In this document: positions 15,677 to 24,777 of the stretch, piece after piece
Layout: every line of letters starts with the position of its first letter
Numbering within the stretch: the first letter of the stretch is position 1
Program-made: the position numbers and the translations under genes
Source of the DNA: CABYIR01 sp038103905
GTDB taxonomy: Bacteria; Pseudomonadota; Alphaproteobacteria; Pelagibacterales; AG-422-B15
Direction: 5' to 3'
Assembly: GCA_038103905.1 (NCBI GenBank)
Contig: JAYNZW010000012.1
Coordinates: 1 to 36,129 of the forward strand
Length of the DNA: 36,129 nt
Notes under the pieces: generated by a model
What the model was told of the DNA's origin: nothing
What the model saw: only the letters and a program-made list of their open reading frames with translations
The model's database searches: none

Positions 15677-15680
15677 CTAT
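15656..15680. promoter_or_regulatory. IscR type-1 binding site
   Basis: 25-bp palindromic site. The halves read ATACCTTACTAA and ATTAGTCAACTAT. Against the E. coli IscR type-1 consensus (ATASYYGACTRWWWY then AGTCRRSTAT) only one position differs, the T in place of G in the left half. It overlaps the -35 of cysE-iscR-suf and is 16 bases upstream of the divergent hydrolase ATG. Confidence 0.75.
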
Positions 15681-15696
15681 TAGATAATCTCTACTT

Positions 15697-16359
15697 ATGA
15701 ATAATCAAGTCAAAGAAATCATTTTTAGTGGTCCTGAGGGAAAATTAGTTGGTAAATATAAAAAAGGGCAATCATTGAACCCTCCGATTGCATTATTGCT
15801 CCATCCTCATCCATTATACGGTGGAACAATGAATAATCCTATTGTTATGGAACTATATAATATTTTTGACTCATTCGGCTTTTCTACGTTCCGTTTTAAT
15901 TTTAGAGGCGTTGGAAAAAGTGAGGGTAAGTTTGACAATGGCCTTGGAGAATTAGCTGACGCTGCTGCAGCACTTGATTGGCTTCAAAGACAAAATCCAA
16001 ATACAAATCAGTGCTGGGTTAGTGGCTTTTCTTTTGGCGCACTTATGTGTATGCAATTATTGATGCGACGTCCTGAGATTACTAGATTCATCAGTATTTC
16101 ACCGCAACCAAATTTATATGATTTTAACTTTCTTGCACCATGTCCGGCATCTGGAATTATACTTCATGGAAAAAAGGATGAATTAGTTCCTGTAGAAGAA
16201 ACTCAGCGTCTTGCTCAAAAACTGCAATCGCAAAAGAATATTACTGTTGAGTATGAAGAAATAAGCGGAGCTAATCATTTTTATGACAATGAAACTCATA
16301 AACTCAATAAAATTATTTGCAGCTATATTGAGAAAGAATTGAATTCTCGATTTAGATAA
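15697..16359 (+). CDS. alpha/beta hydrolase (dienelactone-hydrolase-like)
   Basis: 220 residues. LLLHPHPLYGGTMNN (33-47) supplies the oxyanion region, FRGVGKSEG follows, the nucleophile elbow is GFSFGA with Ser112, and the likely acid and base are Asp161 (HGKKDELVP) and His194 (GANHFY). The triad is complete. There is no signal peptide, so it is cytoplasmic. It is divergent from cysE and shares its control region, including the IscR site. Its end overlaps the convergent anmK stop by eight bases. This type is widespread in Proteobacteria and its substrate is unknown. Confidence 0.85.
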   Translation: MNNQVKEIIFSGPEGKLVGKYKKGQSLNPPIALLLHPHPLYGGTMNNPIVMELYNIFDSFGFSTFRFNFRGVGKSEGKFDNGLGELADAAAALDWLQRQNPNTNQCWVSGFSFGALMCMQLLMRRPEITRFISISPQPNLYDFNFLAPCPASGIILHGKKDELVPVEETQRLAQKLQSQKNITVEYEEISGANHFYDNETHKLNKIICSYIEKELNSRFR

Positions 16360-17437
16360 TTTTTCCACCTGATACCGGCCTATTAGCACCTGTTGTTTGA
16401 GGAAAAGTTATTGGTAATTTCTTAACGCATCTAATGCCTAAATATGCAAATGCTTGAGCTTCTATAAAATCTTCATCAATACCTAATTCTTCAGCATTTA
16501 ACACATTGATATTTAATTTATCTTTTATTCTTCTTATCAAATAATTATTTTTAACTCCTCCTCCCATTAATATCAAATTATCTATTTTATATTTACTTTG
16601 AGCAATCCCTATTCTTATACATTCAACTGTAAACTCTACAATTGAAGCACAAGCATCATAATAATTTAATTTCAAAAATTCAGTCTTGTTAAAATAACTT
16701 TTATCTAATGATTTTGGAGGTTTTTTTTTGAAAAAATCATTATTTAAAAGTTTATTTATTAAATTTTTATCGAAAATCCCTCTTGAACTATCATTGCCAT
16801 CTTTGTCATAAAATTTTTTTTTCTTATAATATACATAATCATTAAGTATTGCCATTCCGGGGCCTGTATCAAAAGCTGTGACTATCTTATTATTTTTAAT
16901 AATCGTAATATTTGAAATTCCACCAATGTTTAAATATGCATTAGTTCCACTTAATGATAAATGTTTGTTAATTAGATTATGAAAAATAGGCACAAGAGGT
17001 GCGCCTTCTCCTCCGTTTCTTAGATCATTTTGTCTAAAATCATAAATAATTGGACAATTAAACTCTGCTTTAATTAAGTTGGCATTACACAATTGTATTG
17101 ATATCTTTTTATCAGGGTCATGAAATATTGTCTGACCATGTAATGAAATGAGATCTATTTTAGCATTACTAGAATTTATAAATTTTTTTATCGCATGGAT
17201 ATAAGATATTGTTATTTTCTCTCGTAAGTCTATTATTTTTGATGAATTAATTCCTCTGCTCTTAATGCTGGCCGTAAGATCATTAAGGTCTTTTGTTAAT
17301 TTGTTATTATATTTAATATACATTGAGCCCAGTATTTTTAACTTATTTTTCCCATCACTTTGAATCAGAGAAACATCAATCCCATCATTTGATGTGCCAC
17401 TCATGACCCCAAGTGATAAATAACTGTTTTTTTTCAT
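16352..17437 (-). CDS. anmK: anhydro-N-acetylmuramic acid kinase AnmK
   Basis: 361 residues, normal length. LGVMSGTSNDGIDVSLI (about 8-24) is the phosphate-binding start. ISLHGQTIFHDP, YLNIGGISNITII and TAFDTGPGMAILNDYV follow, and LILMGGGVKNNYLI near the C-terminus completes the hexokinase-like fold. It phosphorylates and opens 1,6-anhydroMurNAc freed by cell-wall turnover. DTGPGN of most homologues is DTGPGM here. It is divergent from tyrS, an arrangement common in Alphaproteobacteria. Confidence 0.93.
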   Translation of the reverse strand: MKKNSYLSLGVMSGTSNDGIDVSLIQSDGKNKLKILGSMYIKYNNKLTKDLNDLTASIKSRGINSSKIIDLREKITISYIHAIKKFINSSNAKIDLISLHGQTIFHDPDKKISIQLCNANLIKAEFNCPIIYDFRQNDLRNGGEGAPLVPIFHNLINKHLSLSGTNAYLNIGGISNITIIKNNKIVTAFDTGPGMAILNDYVYYKKKKFYDKDGNDSSRGIFDKNLINKLLNNDFFKKKPPKSLDKSYFNKTEFLKLNYYDACASIVEFTVECIRIGIAQSKYKIDNLILMGGGVKNNYLIRRIKDKLNINVLNAEELGIDEDFIEAQAFAYLGIRCVKKLPITFPQTTGANRPVSGGKII

Positions 17438-17493
17438 AAATATAGAAATTCTGAGTTTATATATTTAACACATAGTATATTAATAATATCATT

Positions 17494-18729
17494 ATGACAC
17501 TATTTGAAGAACTCAAAGAACGTGGCTTTATTCATCAATGTACAAATGAAAAAGCTTTAAATGATCTACTGAACTCGGGACCAGTTAAATTTTATATAGG
17601 ATTTGACTGTACTGCGAAATCTTTACACGTTGGCAGTCTTATACAAATAATGATTATGCGCCTTTTTCAAAAATATGGTCATCATCCTATTGTTTTAATT
17701 GGCAAAGGCACAACTAAAATTGGTGATCCGTCTGGAAAAGATGAAACCAGAAGAATACTTTCGCCAGAAGACATAGATACTAATGCTTTAAACTTAGAGA
17801 CAGTATTTAGTAAATTTCTAGATTTTAAAACTACTAATAAAGCAATTTTAAGTGATAATTCTTCATGGCTGAATAAACTTAATTATATAGATTTTTTACG
17901 TGACTATGGAAAGCATTTCACAATCAATAAAATGTTATCATTTGATAGTGTAAAAATTAGGCTTGAAAGAGAGCAATCACTTAGCTTTGTAGAATTTAAT
18001 TATATGATTTTTCAGGCATATGATTTTCTTGAACTTTATAATCGAAATCAATGTCTCTTGCAGATTGGTGGATCAGATCAGTGGGGTAATATTGTAAATG
18101 GCATTGAGCTAATACGCAGAACTGCAAGCAAAGAGGTATTTGGACTAACAACCCCTCTATTAACTAATGCCAATGGAGATAAAATGGGTAAAACTGCTGA
18201 TGGTGCTATATGGTTAAATGAAGAATTTTTGACACCATATGATTATTGGCAGTTTTGGAGAAATACGGATGATCGAGATGTATTTCGTTTCTTAAAACTT
18301 TTTACAGACATGAGTATTGTTGAAATCGACAAACTAGAAAGTGATACAAATCATGATATTAATCAGATAAAAATTATTCTTGCAAATTTAGCGACTTCTC
18401 TTCTTCATGGAGAAGATGCATCTAAAATAGCTGAAAAAACCGCTCAAGATACTTTTAGTGGAAGCAATATTTCAGAGAATCTTCCTTCAATCACATTAGC
18501 AGAAAAAGATTTTGACAAACCACAATTTATATACGAGTTGATAGTTCAAATCGGATTTGCTAACTCAAAATCGGAAGCAAGAAAATTGATACGTGGCCAT
18601 GGAGTAAAGTTGAATCAATCTTTAGTTGAAGATGAGCATTATGCATTATCTTTAAATGATTTATTCAATAGAGTAGTTATCATTAGTGTAGGAAAGAAAA
18701 AGCACTTTAAAATTGAGGTCACTCAATAG
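17494..18729 (+). CDS. tyrS: tyrosyl-tRNA synthetase
   Basis: 411 residues. Class I signatures are HVGSL (45-49, the HIGH box) and KMGKT (230-234, the KMSKS box), with GGSDQWGNIVNGIELIRR in between. A C-terminal S4 RNA-binding domain (about 345-405) includes NSKSEARKLIRGHGVKLNQ. It charges tRNA-Tyr. No Shine-Dalgarno is obvious before the ATG. The last 11 bases overlap the convergent AsmA-like gene. Confidence 0.96.
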   Translation: MTLFEELKERGFIHQCTNEKALNDLLNSGPVKFYIGFDCTAKSLHVGSLIQIMIMRLFQKYGHHPIVLIGKGTTKIGDPSGKDETRRILSPEDIDTNALNLETVFSKFLDFKTTNKAILSDNSSWLNKLNYIDFLRDYGKHFTINKMLSFDSVKIRLEREQSLSFVEFNYMIFQAYDFLELYNRNQCLLQIGGSDQWGNIVNGIELIRRTASKEVFGLTTPLLTNANGDKMGKTADGAIWLNEEFLTPYDYWQFWRNTDDRDVFRFLKLFTDMSIVEIDKLESDTNHDINQIKIILANLATSLLHGEDASKIAEKTAQDTFSGSNISENLPSITLAEKDFDKPQFIYELIVQIGFANSKSEARKLIRGHGVKLNQSLVEDEHYALSLNDLFNRVVIISVGKKKHFKIEVTQ

Positions 18730-21052
18730 TTTGTAAATAATCTGAAGCTCTTTCTAAAATTTGTGGTTTAGCTATTGAAAGAGGGTTAGATGAAACCTCA
18801 GGATCACTTGTATCTCCTCGCATTTCAAACTCAAAAGCAAATAGCCCCTCTCCCTCTTCTCCAACCAATAAGTCTCCAATAATTGGAACTTTTTTCAGGA
18901 GCATGTTTACAAGGTGTATTGGGCTTATTTCCCCATCTAGACTAAGTGTCTTCTCCTTTCTATTAATGCTTCCTTCCATCACAAGTCCAATGCTGTCACT
19001 AACTCCAAACATTTCAATATCTGAAAATGAGTCAGGCTCTTCAATGTAGGTCACTTCGCCATTTAAAAAATTAATACCATCTTCATTTTCTATCAAATTA
19101 GAAATTCCCGATAGAGATGGAAGAGTTAGAAGCTTTAATGCGGCAGGAGTATTAATAAGAGTAAATTCATTAAATTTTAGATAATTTGAAGATCTAGAAG
19201 AATAAGACTCTCTTGATGATTTAATATGAGCATCACCTCTACTTAAAATTTTCTTAAATGGGTGGTTATCGCCAATAAATGAAATTATATCGGTTGATTG
19301 AATTTGACTTGTATCTGTTTCTTTATTTTTTTCTCTCAAATAAAATAAATCATGTCCGTTCGTACTCGCCTGTCCTTTAACGCGAAGTTTTTCTTTTTTT
19401 TGATTGATAGTCATCAAAAAATTATCTACTACAACTCCGCCTTCTAAAATTGCTTTCTTCACTGAAATTTCATAATTTTCTTGATCAAAGAAAAATTTAT
19501 TCTTCTTTTTTCTTTCAACTTTTAATGCTGAAAAATCAATCAGCTCACCTGAAACTTTTCCATTAAAAACTCTTTTGTGAATATTGCCCGATAATGACAA
19601 ATCCATATTATTAAAGTTGTTCAAAAATAGTTCTGAAACTATAATATTTTTATCTTTTGTTATTTCTAATTCACTTTTCAAAAATAAATTTTCATTACTT
19701 TTAAAACTTGCCTTTAATGTGTCATTCATATCAACTTCAAAAAAAATCTCTAATTTTTGACCTTTTGGTTTTGAAAAATTAAATGGACGATAAAAAATAT
19801 CTAAATCATCTAATACTACACTTCCAACAGATTTAAATTTATCAAATTTTAAGCTATTAAGATTTAATTCAATATTAATTTTTGTTTTTCCAATAAGTTT
19901 AGAAGGGTTATTTATCGAGCTAGAAGATAGATTGATGTCAACAAGAGCATCAGAATTTATTTTAAGATCAGAAATCGACTCAATAAATGGTCTATTGAGA
20001 TAGTCTGATGCTTTAAAACTGAATGAGAGCTTATTTGTCTCAACAGAATTATTGTTTAAAAATCTCTTAAAAGTATAAAAAGATAGATTGTCAGTATCTA
20101 TATCTACTGAGGTAAATAAATTTGATAATTTATAAGTGCCATTTGTTTTAATATCAAATTCAGCATTATTAAAATCTTTGCTTAATTTTATTTTAGAGCC
20201 TTTCATGTCAAGCTCTCCATTAGTGAATAAATTAAGATTAATCAGATTATTTTTTTCTAAAAAATCAGCTTCTACCTCAATTGCAAATACTCCAAGCGAC
20301 TTTGTTGAGTTAGAGGCCTGTACGGAATTTACCTCCTGTGACATTTCTGGGATAAGAAAACTAAAATTAAGTATACCTGATAACTTTAGTTTTAAATTTT
20401 CTTGAAAGGATTTTTCACTTAAGTTTATTTCATTTTCAATAAGAACATTAGTCCAACTCTCAAAAGACTCCAATTCTTTGGGAAGCTGTATCTGTGAAAT
20501 TAATTTCAAATCTTTATTTAAAGCTTTAAAATTTGTTTTAATCTCTATTGATTTATCAATTATTATCTTATTATTGTTTTTGATAATAAAATTAGATGCA
20601 TTAACTAAGTATAGATTTGGACCTGAGAATTTATTTAAATTAACATTTAGGTCATTATCATTAGTCTTAATATTAAAATCAACCTCATAAACATTATTCT
20701 CAGAAAATATAAGAGTACTTTTAACATCAAGATATTGGTTTATTGAAAATAATTCATGAATTTTAAAATCAACTAAAGAATCACTCAGACTAATTGATTT
20801 AGAAAAAAAAATTGATCTAAGTTCAATTTTTTGTATCTCTAAAAATATACCATATTGTCTATTAAATTTTAATTTTATTCCGCTTATATCATCTAAAGCT
20901 ACTTTAGAGTCTAATTGATACTTAGTAAGTATTCGCTCTTTAAATAAATCAAGCGTTAAACCTTTTCCAGATAATAAATAAGTACTATAAATACCTGTTA
21001 CAACTAAAATCAAAACGAAAATTGAAATTGAATATTTAACAGTTTTATTCAT
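18719..21052 (-). CDS. large AsmA/YhdP-like envelope protein
   Basis: 777 residues with an N-terminal membrane anchor (about 8-28) and a long beta-rich periplasmic part of repeating amphipathic strands. The C-terminal portion (about 640-777: NTPAALKLLTLPSLSG, GVSDSIGLVMEGSINRKEKTLSLDGEISP, PIIGDLLVGEEGEGLFAFEFEMRGDTSDPEVSSNP) is the AsmA-like / DUF3971-type ending found in YhdP relatives. Such proteins form bridge-like lipid-transfer structures between inner and outer membrane. It lies two bases after prfB and is probably co-transcribed. Length is smaller than YhdP of E. coli (about 1,260). The role in phospholipid transport is inferred from the family. Confidence 0.8.
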   Translation of the reverse strand: MNKTVKYSISIFVLILVVTGIYSTYLLSGKGLTLDLFKERILTKYQLDSKVALDDISGIKLKFNRQYGIFLEIQKIELRSIFFSKSISLSDSLVDFKIHELFSINQYLDVKSTLIFSENNVYEVDFNIKTNDNDLNVNLNKFSGPNLYLVNASNFIIKNNNKIIIDKSIEIKTNFKALNKDLKLISQIQLPKELESFESWTNVLIENEINLSEKSFQENLKLKLSGILNFSFLIPEMSQEVNSVQASNSTKSLGVFAIEVEADFLEKNNLINLNLFTNGELDMKGSKIKLSKDFNNAEFDIKTNGTYKLSNLFTSVDIDTDNLSFYTFKRFLNNNSVETNKLSFSFKASDYLNRPFIESISDLKINSDALVDINLSSSSINNPSKLIGKTKINIELNLNSLKFDKFKSVGSVVLDDLDIFYRPFNFSKPKGQKLEIFFEVDMNDTLKASFKSNENLFLKSELEITKDKNIIVSELFLNNFNNMDLSLSGNIHKRVFNGKVSGELIDFSALKVERKKKNKFFFDQENYEISVKKAILEGGVVVDNFLMTINQKKEKLRVKGQASTNGHDLFYLREKNKETDTSQIQSTDIISFIGDNHPFKKILSRGDAHIKSSRESYSSRSSNYLKFNEFTLINTPAALKLLTLPSLSGISNLIENEDGINFLNGEVTYIEEPDSFSDIEMFGVSDSIGLVMEGSINRKEKTLSLDGEISPIHLVNMLLKKVPIIGDLLVGEEGEGLFAFEFEMRGDTSDPEVSSNPLSIAKPQILERASDYLQTIE

Positions 21053-21054
21053 AT

Positions 21055-22144
21055 TTATTTACCTAAATTAGACCTAATAAGCTTATCAATATTGCCGTCT
21101 AACACTGACTCGGGATCGGGGTCTTCATAGTTACTTCTTAAATCTTTTACCATACGATAAGGATGCAGAACATAAGATCTTATCTGATTACCCCATCCAA
21201 TATCAGTTTTCTTGTCTTCAGTGGCTTTTCGCTCATCTTCAATTTTTTTAATTTCTGTTTCGTATAATTTTGATTTTAATAGACTCATGGCAGTCGCCTT
21301 ATTTTTATGTTGAGATCTCTCATTTTGACACTGAACAACAATGCTTGTTGGTAAATGAGTAATTCTTATTGCGCTATCAGTTGTGTTAACATGCTGACCA
21401 CCAGCTCCAGAGGCTCTAAATGTATCAATTCGTAAATCTTTGTCTAAAATTTCTATCTGAACATCATCATCAACGTGAGGTGAGATCCACACGCTTGAAA
21501 AACTAGTGTGACGTCTTGAATTTGAGTCAAAAGGGGAAATTCTTACCAATCTATGAATTCCTGACTCTTTTTTTAAATAGCCAAATGCATAGCTACCTTC
21601 AATTAAAGCGGTACAAGACTTTATACCAGCCTCATCGCCAATTGTTTCATGGATTAATTTAAATTTAAAATTATTTTTTTCTGCCCATCTTAAGTACATT
21701 CTTGTCAACATTTGAGCCCAATCCTGACTTTCAGTTCCTCCTGCTCCCGCATGAATTTCTATATAACAACTCTTATCGTCAGCTTTGCCATTGAATTGTA
21801 ATTTAAATTCTTCATCCTCAAGACTCAATAATAACTCATTAATCTCTGATTGGCATGAAATTAAAACTTCATTGTCATTTTCACTTTCAGCAAGTTCAAA
21901 TAGTTCCTTAAGCTCTGAATATCGATTATCAAATTCAATAATTTTTTTTGAGTTATTTTCTAGTTCTGACAATTGCTGCATAACAATTTTTGCTGAATCT
22001 GGTTTCGACCAAAAATTATCTTGTTCACTTTTAGTTTTTAATTTCTTGATTTTTTCCTCAGATTCTTTCGAGTCAAAGGTGCCTCCTAATAATATCTAAT
22101 TTTTCGGAAGCAAGTGTAAGTAAGTTTTTAATATCTGTTTCCAT
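21055..22144 (-). CDS. prfB: peptide chain release factor 2, expressed through a programmed +1 frameshift
   Basis: Zero frame starts at ATG 22144 (METDIKNLLTLASEKLDIIRRHL) and meets TGA at 22075-22073. After a +1 shift at CTT-TGA-C the frame continues to 21055, giving 362 residues, the normal RF2 length. GGQ (248-250) for peptide release and SPF (203-205) for UGA/UAA recognition are intact. Treating the gene as starting at a later internal ATG (21981) would lose the N-terminal domain. It is four bases after mrcA and two before the AsmA-like gene. Regulation is by RF2 itself through the frameshift. Confidence 0.95.
22072..22087 (-). promoter_or_regulatory. prfB programmed +1 frameshift site
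   Basis: Read on the minus strand: AGGAGG, three bases (CAC), CTT, TGA, C. The Shine-Dalgarno-like AGGAGG and the CTTTGAC slippery stop are the conserved elements. Low RF2 slows termination at TGA and the ribosome slips from CTT to TTT, restoring the frame. Confidence 0.95.
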
Positions 22145-22148
22145 GAAA

Positions 22149-24545
22149 TTAATAAATTACAAATTCATCATCATCATTTATTTCATCAATTTGAATAATT
22201 TGGAATCCTTCTTTGCCTACAAGTGTTTTTTTATTTGTCATTAATTTATCATTTTTTCTGTAGGCTTCATAGATAGTTTTGTTATTAATTTCATTTGATT
22301 TTATTTCACCTGTATCAATATCAGTTTTAATTAACTCCACTCCCTGAGGTATCTTAAATGGCAAATTTCTTTTATCTTTATAATAATTTGATATAAATTC
22401 TCTAAAGATTGGAACAGCCACAGTTGAACCTGTCTCCGTTTTTCCTAAACTTGAAGGCTGATCAAACCCTGCATATACACCAACAATAATGTCTGATGTA
22501 AAACCAATAAACCAGGCATCGGTGTTACTGTTTGTTGTTCCAGTTTTTCCAGCAATCTCTATTCCACTTATTTTCGTTTTACGACCAGTTCCTCTCTCAA
22601 CTGCACCTTGCAACATCGAAACAATTTGAAAACTCTCTACTGTGTCAAAAATTTCTTTAAATGAACTATTAAATTTTGGATCAGGATTTTCAGACAAAAA
22701 GGGTTGTCGACATAAGCTGCACTCGCCAAAATCAAATTTATAAACATTTTTTCCTCTTCTATCCTGTATTCTATCTATCATCACTGGCTCAACTTTTAAT
22801 CCTCCATTTGCAAATGATGAATATGCTGACGTTAAGTTCAGTAATGAAGTTTCTCCAGCTCCCAATGACATTGATAATACCTCAGGCATATTATTCATTA
22901 TACCCGATCTATTGGCTATTTCACTGACTTTGCCCATACCTAGATATTGTGCAATTCTAATCGTCATTAAGTTTCTAGAATTTTCTATTCCTTTACGAAG
23001 CGGTGTTGGTCCATAAAACTGTTTCCCATAATTTTCTGGCTTCCACTTGCCAAGTCTTTCTCCTTGATCAACTACAAATGGTGCATCTAAGATTAATGAA
23101 TTTGGTTTAAGACCATTTTCTAAAGCTGATAAATATACAAAGGGTTTAAACGCTGATCCAGGTTGTCTCTTTGCTTGTGATGCCCTGTTAAAATTACTTA
23201 ACTTAAAATCAAATCCACCAGATAAAGCTAAAACACGACCAGAATACGGATCCATTACTACAATTGCTCCATTTATTTTTGGTGTTTGCTCAAGGCGAAT
23301 ACTCTTATCTTTTAATATGGAGATGTAGATTATATCATTCAATTTAAATACATCTTTAGGAGTAGTTATTTTAGGCCCTATATAATGGTCAGAAATAAAT
23401 TTTCTGGCCCATTTATAATTTTCAAACAAAAGAGTTTTGTCACTATCAAATTTTGAATTATCAACTTCAATGATTACATCATTACCAGTAAATTTTTTAA
23501 CTCTAGCAAAAAAATAATCTTGCGGAATCTTGAAGTTTTTTTTAGCATAATCTAACCAGTCATCTTGATCATAATTTGTAATCACTCCTCTATAACCATG
23601 TCTCTTATCATAACTCTTTAATCCATTTTTAAGTGAATTAATCGCTATTGATTGTGATGCTGTATCTAATGATGTTCTAATCGATAATCCCCCACCATAA
23701 AGATCCTCCTCGCTAAATAGTTCAATCACTTTTCTTCTAATTTCTTCTAAATAATAATCAGAAGTAAATTTAGAAGCGTATTTTTTTATATTGTAGCTTA
23801 TAGGTTTCTTTAGCTCTAACTCATAAACATCGTCTCCAATAAAACCGTTTTTTAACATCCTTGATAAAACCCAATTTCTTCTTTCAAGTGCAGAATTGTA
23901 GTTTCTTAAAGGATGATAATTATTAGGAGCTTTGGGAAGCGCTGCAAGATATGCAGCGTCAGAAATTGTTAATTCATTCAAATTTTTTGAAAAATATCGG
24001 TTGGATGCTGCGCCAACTCCGTATGCTCCTGAACCAAGATAAATTTGATTTAAATATAATTCTAAAATTCTATTTTTTTCTAAAGTGCTCTCAATTTTTA
24101 TTGCTAACAATGCTTCCTTAATTTTTCTAGATAACGCAAGTTCATCACTTAAAAAAAAGTTTTTTGCAACTTGTTGCGTTATAGTTGATGCACCCTGAGG
24201 CCTCTTGTTGGAGAATATATTAGAGGTGTTATTTATTGCCGCCCTTAATATTCCCATTAAATCAATACCATAGTGAGAGTAAAAATTTTTATCTTCAGCT
24301 GAAATGAAAGCCATTTTAATATTTTCGGGAATATCTTCTATTGGAATGAAAACTCTATACTCTCTAGAAAATTCTCTTATTAATTTTCCATCGGCTGCAT
24401 GCACCCGCGACATTACTTCAGGCTTATAATTTTCTAGACTTTCATAATTTGGAATCAGATTTAAAAAATAAATTAATGTAGCCGTAAGACATATAGCTAA
24501 AAATATTGATACATAAATTGAAGCCTTAAATAATCTTATAATCAT
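22149..24545 (-). CDS. mrcA: penicillin-binding protein 1A (bifunctional transglycosylase/transpeptidase)
   Basis: 798 residues. After a membrane anchor (about 9-30), the GT51 domain shows SAEDKNFYSHYG (catalytic Glu84), GASTITQQVAKNFFL and RKIKEALLAIKIE. The transpeptidase domain has SAFKPF (about 467, nucleophile Ser), SRN (about 520) and GKTGTT (about 667). An OB-like insert typical of PBP1A lies between. It polymerises and cross-links peptidoglycan at the inner membrane. It is divergent from rne. In many Alphaproteobacteria an N-acetylmuramoyl-L-alanine amidase gene sits between; here it is absent. Confidence 0.95.
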   Translation of the reverse strand: MIIRLFKASIYVSIFLAICLTATLIYFLNLIPNYESLENYKPEVMSRVHAADGKLIREFSREYRVFIPIEDIPENIKMAFISAEDKNFYSHYGIDLMGILRAAINNTSNIFSNKRPQGASTITQQVAKNFFLSDELALSRKIKEALLAIKIESTLEKNRILELYLNQIYLGSGAYGVGAASNRYFSKNLNELTISDAAYLAALPKAPNNYHPLRNYNSALERRNWVLSRMLKNGFIGDDVYELELKKPISYNIKKYASKFTSDYYLEEIRRKVIELFSEEDLYGGGLSIRTSLDTASQSIAINSLKNGLKSYDKRHGYRGVITNYDQDDWLDYAKKNFKIPQDYFFARVKKFTGNDVIIEVDNSKFDSDKTLLFENYKWARKFISDHYIGPKITTPKDVFKLNDIIYISILKDKSIRLEQTPKINGAIVVMDPYSGRVLALSGGFDFKLSNFNRASQAKRQPGSAFKPFVYLSALENGLKPNSLILDAPFVVDQGERLGKWKPENYGKQFYGPTPLRKGIENSRNLMTIRIAQYLGMGKVSEIANRSGIMNNMPEVLSMSLGAGETSLLNLTSAYSSFANGGLKVEPVMIDRIQDRRGKNVYKFDFGECSLCRQPFLSENPDPKFNSSFKEIFDTVESFQIVSMLQGAVERGTGRKTKISGIEIAGKTGTTNSNTDAWFIGFTSDIIVGVYAGFDQPSSLGKTETGSTVAVPIFREFISNYYKDKRNLPFKIPQGVELIKTDIDTGEIKSNEINNKTIYEAYRKNDKLMTNKKTLVGKEGFQIIQIDEINDDDEFVIY

Positions 24546-24639
24546 CTTTTTATGATATTTTATAAATGTGTCCTAGATATGTTGATTTCATAAAAAATCC
24601 CAGTTTTTCAAATAATCTTATATGACTTATTTTAAGCTA

Positions 24640-24667
24640 TTGATATCTTACCTAATACGTATATAAA
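24640..24667 (+). promoter_or_regulatory. possible rne promoter
   Basis: TTGATA (24640-24645) and TATAAA (24662-24667) with a 16-base gap, in the 232-base divergent region between mrcA and rne. It would leave an rne leader of about 100 bases. Leaders of this kind are known to be used for RNase E autoregulation in E. coli. In AT-rich DNA such boxes occur by chance. Confidence 0.35.
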
Positions 24668-24777
24668 AAAAAATCATATTCGTTTTAAAAAACACTAAAA
24701 GCAATGATTAAAAATTATCAATACAAATATACATATTCTGGAGAGGTTTCTACTCTCATTTTGAAAGGTTTAAATAA

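Noticed and set aside
21055..21981. prfB read as a 308-residue protein from an internal ATG, or as a disrupted gene
   Set aside because: The upstream frame with the AGGAGG and CTTTGAC signal restores a full-length RF2, so this is programmed frameshifting and not a pseudogene.
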